Source of the DNA: Vulcanimicrobiota bacterium
GTDB taxonomy: Bacteria; Vulcanimicrobiota; Vulcanimicrobiia; Vulcanimicrobiales; Vulcanimicrobiaceae
DNA length: 5,673 nt
Assembly: GCA_030043675.1 (NCBI GenBank)
Contig: JASHXG010000266.1
Coordinates: forward strand, 1 to 5,673
Direction: 5' to 3'
The notes beneath the pieces are model-generated. The model did not search any database and was not told where the DNA came from. It saw only the letters and a list, made by a program, of their open reading frames with translations. The translations under genes and the position numbers were made by a program. Position 1 is the stretch's first letter, and every line of letters begins with the position of its first letter. Of the stretch, positions 1 through 3,829 are shown one piece after another.

Positions 1-69
1 TCGGGTGCCCGTCCGCCGGGCAGCATCGATCTGACGTCCGCCGTCGCGTCAGAACTGAAGGCGTTCTAA
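1..69 (+). CDS. 3' end of an unidentified gene entering from the left edge
   Basis: Reading frame 1 of the plus strand is open from the first base to a TAA at 67-69, giving 22 residues that end in SELKAF. Third codon positions are mostly G or C (17 of 22), more so than in the shifted frame I compared, which is the usual mark of coding sequence in GC-rich DNA. The stop lies only 6 bases from the stop of the convergent gene at 76, which fits the tight packing seen elsewhere in the window. The product cannot be recognised from so short a tail, and a chance open frame of this length is quite possible. Confidence 0.45.
   Translation, partial: SGARPPGSIDLTSAVASELKAF
6..22. repeat. Short perfect inverted repeat (6-bp stem, 5-base loop)
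   Basis: TGCCCG at 6-11 is followed by a 5-base loop and CGGGCA at 17-22. It lies downstream of the minus-strand operon, about 55 bases beyond its last stop, so it could form a hairpin in a read-through transcript. No T tract follows on either strand, so it is not a standard intrinsic terminator. It also lies inside the probable coding tail of the plus-strand gene, and a 6-bp GC-rich stem can occur by chance. Confidence 0.2.
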
Positions 70-75
70 GACGTT

Positions 76-546
76 CTAGGGAGGCGAAACCGGCTGCGCC
101 GGCGGAGCCCGTCGAAGCGGTTCGGCGCTGATGCCCGAGGTTTGACGAATCTCTCCGACATCGTGCACGAGCGCGGCCGTCAGCGCGTTCGCCGCCGGAC
201 AATCGAGATCCGGCGAGGTCCAGTTGTGCCAGACGACATGCGTCGTCGTTCCGAAGGACGCACTCTTCATGCAAGACTGACCGGCGGCTGCGCCCTTACG
301 CGCCGCAGCGAGGTCGGCGAAGAAGCGCGCCACAGTCGATGCGGGGACGCTAAATGCTTTTGCCGCACCCTGGGCCGCGCCGAAGCGATCGGCCGGCGTG
401 ATCGAGGCCGTACCGTCGGACCAGACCTGGATCTTGTACCCTTGCGTGTTGGTCGAACCCGAATCGACGATCACGGCGCTATCGCGCGGAGCCGCCGCCA
501 CCAGGGCGATCGCAAGACCGATCGTCAGGGCCACACGACGTCGCAT
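76..546 (-). CDS. Small secreted protein of unknown function (DSGSTNT-type)
   Basis: This is the last gene of the minus-strand operon, 156 residues. The N-terminus has an arginine-rich start (MRRR) and a hydrophobic stretch at residues 5-19, a Sec-type signal peptide or membrane anchor; no clear signal peptidase I site is visible. After it come DSGSTNTQGYKI (28-39) and a short beta-like stretch ending in SDGTASIT. A pair of cysteines (92 and 116) follows, within motifs SCMKSASFGT and TSPDLDCP, and could form a disulfide outside the cytoplasm. The tail is Pro/Arg-rich (RRAPPAQPVSPP). I recall similar DSGSTNT proteins as uncharacterised exported proteins of soil bacteria, but know no function. 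The start is the ATG at 546-544: GGAGGT lies 8 bases upstream and the A is shared with the preceding gene's stop (TGATG). A longer in-frame opening back to 915 only shadows the upstream peptidase gene. Its position behind two S53 proteins suggests a joint envelope role, which is inference. Confidence 0.8.
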   Translation of the reverse strand: MRRRVALTIGLAIALVAAAPRDSAVIVDSGSTNTQGYKIQVWSDGTASITPADRFGAAQGAAKAFSVPASTVARFFADLAAARKGAAAGQSCMKSASFGTTTHVVWHNWTSPDLDCPAANALTAALVHDVGEIRQTSGISAEPLRRAPPAQPVSPP

Positions 547-1847
547 CACAATCCACCTCCACCCGGCAACTTCTTTCCATGGGTCCAAATCCAGCGCGAC
601 GCATTCGCGCGCACGTCGTTTGCGCTCAGCGCGAGAATGGCGGCAACGATCGGCGACGAAACGCCGGTGCCGCCGGCCTGCTCCCAGCCGGCGGGTGACT
701 GATAAAAGAGCACGCCCGTGCTCGGATCGGCAACCGCCGAGACGTCGGCGACCGAACGCATCTTGCAGCTCTTGACGTGTTGCCAGTGCGGCCTGGGAAC
801 GTAGGCGCTGCAGCCGCTGCTGCTCGCAATCCAAGTCCGTTCGCTCCAACCACGGTGCGACGACGCGGCGCGCAACGACGTTCCGCCGACGCACACGACA
901 TTCGCATAACTGCATGGCTGCGCGACGCCGGAACCGCCGTTCCCGGCGCTGGCCGTCAGGATGCGGCCGGGATGATTGTAGGCCGAATCGACGGTGTTGC
1001 GCTCCTTGCCGCTGTACGAGCTGCTCACGGCGGTTGCGCCGAGCCCAATCGCCGCATTCACGCCCGCGTCGAGATCACCGTCTTTGTTGCTATTCGTTTG
1101 CACCAGCAGGATCTTACAGTTCGGACAGAGCGCCGAAACCATGTCGAGATCGAGCGCCTCTTGCGGGCGCCAGTCGTCATCTCCGTTGAGCGCGGGCAAC
1201 GGGCTGCTTTGCGCGCTCTGATTGAATATACGCAGACAACCGCTGCTCGGCGTGCACGCGGGCAGGCCCATATTCTTACGATAGATCGCCAAATCGCCGG
1301 CCGCGTCGGGATAGCCGTACGCGTCGACGACCGCGACCGTCACGCCGCGTCCGCGCGTCTTGGCGATCTGCGTAACGTTATAGGCCGCCTGCAGATCCGC
1401 GGCACAGTAGGGCGCCGTCTTCGTGCAGGCATTGCCGGGCGGATCGGATGCAACCGCCCGGGAGACCGGCCGCACGATCGCGTCGCACTCGCGCGCCCCG
1501 GGTTGGGCCGGGTGCCGGCAGACGGAATGCTCCGTGGCCGCAAGGCCCTTCGAGGCCGGACTGACCTTGGCCGCAGGCGTCGCCGCGCCGGACTTTGGTT
1601 TCGACGACGCAGACGCGGACGCGCCGTCGGCCCCCGAAACCGGCGCCGCGTCGGACGAGCCGTCGTCCGAGCTCTGGTCGTCAGACGCTTGGTCGTCCGA
1701 GGAAGGCGCCTGGCTCGTTCCCGAGGTTTGCGGCCCGGAGTCCGATTGACCGGGCGGGAGCGGCGTCGACTGCATCGAGGCGGTGCCGCAACCCGCCAGC
1801 GTCAGCGCCGCGGCCAAGGCGAGCCCGGCGAGGAGACGGCCGCTCAT
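546..1847 (-). CDS. S53 (sedolisin)-like pseudo-peptidase, predicted lipoprotein
   Basis: The product has 433 residues. A lipoprotein signal peptide (MSGRLLAG..LTLAGC) places the lipidated cysteine at residue 20. A disordered Ser/Asp/Pro/Ala linker follows to about residue 105, then an S53-like domain from about 147 to the end. It is clearly homologous to the product of the gene upstream, sharing AIVDAFGY/AVVDAYGY, NQ..(G)..SSPLP, DLDM.SA.CP.CKI, CSY..VVCVGGT and CKMRS.ADVSA. The catalytic positions are changed. The Glu of the E-x-x-x-D motif is Gln229 (CAA at 1163-1161), with Asp233 kept. The oxyanion Asp is Asn303. The GTS nucleophile is Gly395 (GGTGVSSP, codon GGC at 665-663). The protein stops at IWTHGKKLPGGGGL, lacking about 40 C-terminal residues present in the paralogue, where S53 enzymes bind calcium. 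It is therefore probably proteolytically inactive but still exported. The ATG at 1847 is preferred over an in-frame one at 1922 because it gives an exact lipobox and avoids overlap with the upstream gene. It lies 10 bases after that gene's stop, with only a weak ribosome binding site, so coupling is likely. A decaying gene is the alternative. Confidence 0.85.
   Translation of the reverse strand: MSGRLLAGLALAAALTLAGCGTASMQSTPLPPGQSDSGPQTSGTSQAPSSDDQASDDQSSDDGSSDAAPVSGADGASASASSKPKSGAATPAAKVSPASKGLAATEHSVCRHPAQPGARECDAIVRPVSRAVASDPPGNACTKTAPYCAADLQAAYNVTQIAKTRGRGVTVAVVDAYGYPDAAGDLAIYRKNMGLPACTPSSGCLRIFNQSAQSSPLPALNGDDDWRPQEALDLDMVSALCPNCKILLVQTNSNKDGDLDAGVNAAIGLGATAVSSSYSGKERNTVDSAYNHPGRILTASAGNGGSGVAQPCSYANVVCVGGTSLRAASSHRGWSERTWIASSSGCSAYVPRPHWQHVKSCKMRSVADVSAVADPSTGVLFYQSPAGWEQAGGTGVSSPIVAAILALSANDVRANASRWIWTHGKKLPGGGGL
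555..560 (-). promoter_or_regulatory. Ribosome binding site GGAGGT of the small secreted protein
   Basis: On the minus strand GGAGGT ends 8 bases before the ATG at 546. It lies inside the final codons of the upstream S53-like gene, where it encodes part of a Pro-Gly-Gly-Gly-Gly-Leu tail. It settles the start of the downstream gene and points to translational coupling through the TGATG overlap. Confidence 0.75.
1650..1703 (-). repeat. Ser/Asp-rich degenerate repeat in the lipoprotein linker
   Basis: Residues 49-66 of the pseudo-peptidase are built from repeated SSDDQ/SDDQSS/SDDGSS units, and the DNA shows matching GTCGTCNGAG-like repeats on the plus strand. It is part of a flexible, acidic low-complexity spacer between the lipidated cysteine and the folded domain, as is common in surface-tethered proteins. 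Slippage between the repeat units may change its length. The active paralogue has a shorter linker without the acidic repeat. Confidence 0.6.
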
Positions 1848-1857
1848 CGCCAAGCCG

Positions 1858-3252
1858 CTAGAAGGCGTGGACGCCGTGGGGAGTGCCCCATCCGACCGGA
1901 CCCGAGAATCCGACCCGCGCATGACAGATATAGGTTACCTTCGATGCGCACTTGACGCCGAGCGCCGCGTTGATGTTGTCACCGCTGGTGACGTTGTAGA
2001 GGTCGTCATGATGCTTCCATATACCCGCGGCGCCGTTTTGCGCTTCCGGGTTGCCCGCTAAGGCAAAGGTCGAGGCAATGATCGGCGTCGCGACGCTTGT
2101 GCCCCCGAAGAGCCAGAAACACTGCGGCGGCTTGCAAGCACCCGTAGAGCCCACCAACTCCGAGTTGTAGACGATCACGGGCGCGCTCACCGCAGCCGTC
2201 GCCGAGACGTCGGCTTCCGAGCGCATCTTGCAGCCCTTATCGGTCTGCCACCCCGGTTTGGCGATCTTGGTGCTGCAGCCGCTGCCGGTTGCGCCGCACG
2301 GCCCACCGCACTCATCGAACGTCCAGTCGTTCCAAACCGTCTCGTCCCAACCGCGCGCGTTGCTCGCGCGCATCAGATGCGTTCCGCCGACGCAGACGAC
2401 GTAGGTATACGAGCACGGCTGCTGCGGGCCGCCGCCGCCGCACGATGCGGTGTAGCCGCCGCCGCAGTCGCCCGCGGCCGCCGTGATCACGACGCCCGGC
2501 TTGTGGAAGACCGGGTCATCCGCTCCCTCGGGTCCCCCGCCCCAGGAGTTGCTCACGAACTTGGCGAGTTTCTCGGCGGTTTTGACGCCGGCGTAGAGAT
2601 TGTTCGTATAGTTGTTGTCGGCTTGGATAAGAACGATCTTGCAGCGCGGGCAGATCGCCGAAGCCATATCGACGTCAACCGATTCCTCGCCGAGCCAACC
2701 GGAGTTCGAACCGCTTCCTTGCGGCGGCAGGGGCGATGATTTGCCCGCTTGATTCAGAATGCGGAAGCACTTGTCGGCCGTTTTACAGGGCGGTAAGCCC
2801 ATCACGCTGCGATACTCATCGAGGTCCGACGCGACGTGTTTGTAGCCGAATGCGTCGACGATCGCGACGACCTCGTCCTTCCCGGCGGTTAATGAGGGAA
2901 GTTTATAGGCATCTTGAAGGTCGATCGGACAGTAACCCTCGCTAAAGGGACACGTCTCGGCATCGCCGCCCACCACCTGGGTTGTATCGAGCTGCGGCTG
3001 CACGTCGGTTCTCAAGAGCGCCACACAGGCCATCTGGCCGGCCATTGCCGGACAAAGCCGCAACACCGGGCTGGCGCTTTGGAACGGCACGTCTCCGCTC
3101 CTCGGCCCGACCAACACGTCGGGCGGCAAAGCTTGATTCTGCGCCGTCATGGGCGCACTCTGCGGCGTCATTCCGCCCATCGATCCGTTCGTACACGACG
3201 AGAATGCGAGAATGCCCGATAATGAGAAAGCGACGACGATCGCGCGGTTCAC
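1858..3252 (-). CDS. S53 (sedolisin-type) serine-carboxyl peptidase, predicted lipoprotein
   Basis: This is the first gene of the operon, 464 residues. The N-terminus NRAIVVAFSLSGILAFSSC is a signal peptide with a somewhat unusual lipobox (FSSC), which would lipidate Cys20. After a linker, the peptidase domain runs from about 108 (YCPIDLQDAY) to the C-terminus. Candidate catalytic residues all fit the S53 pattern: Glu189 and Asp193 (GEESVD), oxyanion Asp262 (AAAGDCG) and nucleophile Ser386 (GGTSVATP). The tail VTSG....GFSGPVGWGTPHG matches the S53 calcium-site region, but its usual Asp ligands appear as Asn and Ser (YNVTSG, GFSGP), so calcium binding is uncertain. Several cysteine pairs suggest a disulfide-stabilised extracytoplasmic enzyme. 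Only about 88 residues separate the lipobox from the domain, too few for the roughly 200-residue activation domain of classical sedolisins and kumamolisins. The GTG at 3252-3250 is chosen because GGAGGT lies 4 bases before it and the signal peptide follows at once. A longer frame to 3468 would overlap the divergent ATL gene. The likely role is extracellular protein degradation; the substrate is unknown. Confidence 0.88.
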   Translation of the reverse strand: MNRAIVVAFSLSGILAFSSCTNGSMGGMTPQSAPMTAQNQALPPDVLVGPRSGDVPFQSASPVLRLCPAMAGQMACVALLRTDVQPQLDTTQVVGGDAETCPFSEGYCPIDLQDAYKLPSLTAGKDEVVAIVDAFGYKHVASDLDEYRSVMGLPPCKTADKCFRILNQAGKSSPLPPQGSGSNSGWLGEESVDVDMASAICPRCKIVLIQADNNYTNNLYAGVKTAEKLAKFVSNSWGGGPEGADDPVFHKPGVVITAAAGDCGGGYTASCGGGGPQQPCSYTYVVCVGGTHLMRASNARGWDETVWNDWTFDECGGPCGATGSGCSTKIAKPGWQTDKGCKMRSEADVSATAAVSAPVIVYNSELVGSTGACKPPQCFWLFGGTSVATPIIASTFALAGNPEAQNGAAGIWKHHDDLYNVTSGDNINAALGVKCASKVTYICHARVGFSGPVGWGTPHGVHAF

Positions 3253-3256
3253 GACT

Positions 3257-3262
3257 ACCTCC
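3257..3262 (-). promoter_or_regulatory. Ribosome binding site GGAGGT fixing a GTG start
   Basis: Minus-strand GGAGGT is followed by AGTC and then GTG at 3252-3250. It selects the GTG start of the S53 peptidase over upstream in-frame ATG codons that lack such a site and would remove the signal peptide from the N-terminus. Confidence 0.8.
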
Positions 3263-3271
3263 AAGTGCTTA

Positions 3272-3281
3272 CGTTGCAACG
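3272..3281. promoter_or_regulatory. Perfect 10-base palindrome CGTTGCAACG, possible operator
   Basis: CGTTGCAACG is its own reverse complement and lies in the divergent intergenic region, 9 bases upstream of the peptidase ribosome binding site. Its symmetry and place fit a binding site for a dimeric repressor acting on the peptidase operon, perhaps on both genes. No regulator gene is present in the window, and a single 10-base palindrome can arise by chance. Confidence 0.35.
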
Positions 3282-3295
3282 CTCGCCGAGCGAGC
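3281..3295. repeat. 6-bp inverted repeat with 3-base loop, directly next to the palindrome
   Basis: GCTCGC (3281-3286) and GCGAGC (3290-3295) are perfect inverted copies around a 3-base loop. On the minus strand the hairpin would sit in the 5' leader of the peptidase mRNA, about 18 bases before its ribosome binding site, if transcription starts further right. It could instead be a second operator half next to CGTTGCAACG. No T tract follows, so it is not an intrinsic terminator. Confidence 0.35.
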
Positions 3296-3337
3296 TTCCC
3301 TAACAGAACGTGCGGGGACTCGTCGCCGTTCCAAAAA

Positions 3338-3349
3338 GGGGAGGAAGGA
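3338..3349 (+). promoter_or_regulatory. Purine-rich ribosome binding site of the ATL gene
   Basis: GGGGAGGAAGGA precedes the ATG at 3356 with 6 bases between. It sets the start of the alkyltransferase-like gene there, although the frame stays open upstream to an ATG at 3149 inside the divergent peptidase gene. Confidence 0.8.
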
Positions 3350-3355
3350 ACTTGC

Positions 3356-3829
3356 ATGTCGCTCTCCGGGAAACCTACGCGCTGCCGAATTTCTACGCCC
3401 CTAGGTCGCGATTTGTTGATCGTAGGCAACGGAAGGCGGATCGTTGCCAGCAACTTCGTGCTGCCCAAGCGCTCCCCGGAGAAGAACCCGAGCGACGCCC
3501 TGCTCGCCGAAGCGCGCGAACAGGTGCGAGCCTACTTCGCGCGGCGGCTACGGCGTTTCCACGTTCCGCTCGCGCTCGAGGGAACGCCCTTTCAAGTCGC
3601 GGCGTGGCGGGCGGTCGCGGCGCTGGCATTCGGTGAGTTCGTTTCTTATGCGGACGTTGCTCGGGCGATCGGACGTCCGCTCGCGCATCGCGGCGTTGCA
3701 TTCGCGATGGCGAAGAGCCCTCTGGACCTCTTCGTTCCGGCCCACCGCGTGCTTGGAGCCGACGGAAAGATGAAGGGAACAAAAACGGGATCGATCCGCG
3801 CGCGTCTTTTTGCCTTCGAGCGGCGTTAG
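3356..3829 (+). CDS. Alkyltransferase-like (ATL) protein, MGMT/Ogt homologue lacking the acceptor cysteine
   Basis: The product has 157 residues with the full two-domain layout of Ogt/MGMT. The N-terminal domain spans about 8-73 (STPLGRDLLIVG, then LLAEAREQVRAYFARR). The DNA-binding C-terminal domain begins at EGTPFQVAAWRAV (75-87), contains the helix-turn-helix FVSYADVARAIG (95-106) and ends near the C-terminus. Tyr98 and Arg112 match the residues that, in MGMT, help flip the damaged base and take its place in the helix. The active-site motif PCHR is PAHR (128-131): Ala129 is encoded by GCC, two base changes from TGC, so one sequencing error cannot explain it. The usual NP before the active site is SP (121-122). 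Without the cysteine it cannot accept the alkyl group. By analogy with ATL proteins (Trp in E. coli YbaZ and yeast Atl1, Ala in Thermus TTHA1564 as I recall), it should bind O6-alkylguanine and hand it to nucleotide excision repair. The gene is divergent from the peptidase operon, and its stop interleaves with that of the next gene. Confidence 0.87.
   Translation: MSLSGKPTRCRISTPLGRDLLIVGNGRRIVASNFVLPKRSPEKNPSDALLAEAREQVRAYFARRLRRFHVPLALEGTPFQVAAWRAVAALAFGEFVSYADVARAIGRPLAHRGVAFAMAKSPLDLFVPAHRVLGADGKMKGTKTGSIRARLFAFERR

Larger units (their letters stand above)
3253..3355. promoter_or_regulatory. Divergent intergenic region between the peptidase operon and the ATL gene
   Basis: These 103 bases separate the start of the S53 operon (minus) from the start of the ATL gene (plus), so promoters for both should lie here or extend into the coding ends. 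I looked for paired -35/-10 boxes on both strands and found no convincing match: candidates such as TTGGAA or TTGCAA lack a good partner at 16-18 bases. The region holds a palindrome and a hairpin, listed separately, and both ribosome binding sites. Assignment as a shared regulatory region rests on gene arrangement. Confidence 0.6.

Noticed and set aside
31..52. Possible hairpin CTGACG...CGTCAG as terminator of the minus-strand operon
   Set aside because: A 6-bp stem with a 10-base loop and no T tract, inside a probable coding tail; too weak to call a terminator.
62..78. Direct repeat CGTTCTA (62-68 and 72-78) between the convergent gene ends
   Set aside because: Only 7 bases long and spanning two stop codons; most simply chance. 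No other sign of an attachment site or mobile element.
1848..1922. Upstream start for the pseudo-peptidase (ATG at 1922)
   Set aside because: It would overlap the upstream gene by about 65 bases and put 25 polar residues before the lipoprotein signal. The ATG at 1847 gives an exact lipobox.
777..1955. Long plus-strand open frame (392 codons) opposite the pseudo-peptidase gene
   Set aside because: The translation is extremely Arg/Ala/Gly-rich with no domain, and it lies wholly antisense to a well-supported S53-like gene. This is the usual shadow frame of GC-rich coding DNA.
3149..3355. N-terminal extension of the ATL protein back to an ATG at 3149
   Set aside because: The extension is antisense to the peptidase gene, has no recognisable domain, and the ATG at 3356 has a strong purine-rich ribosome binding site and begins the normal Ogt-like domain.
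3253..3468. N-terminal extension of the S53 peptidase to an ATG at 3468
   Set aside because: It overlaps the divergent ATL coding region and buries the signal peptide. A strong GGAGGT directly precedes the GTG at 3252.
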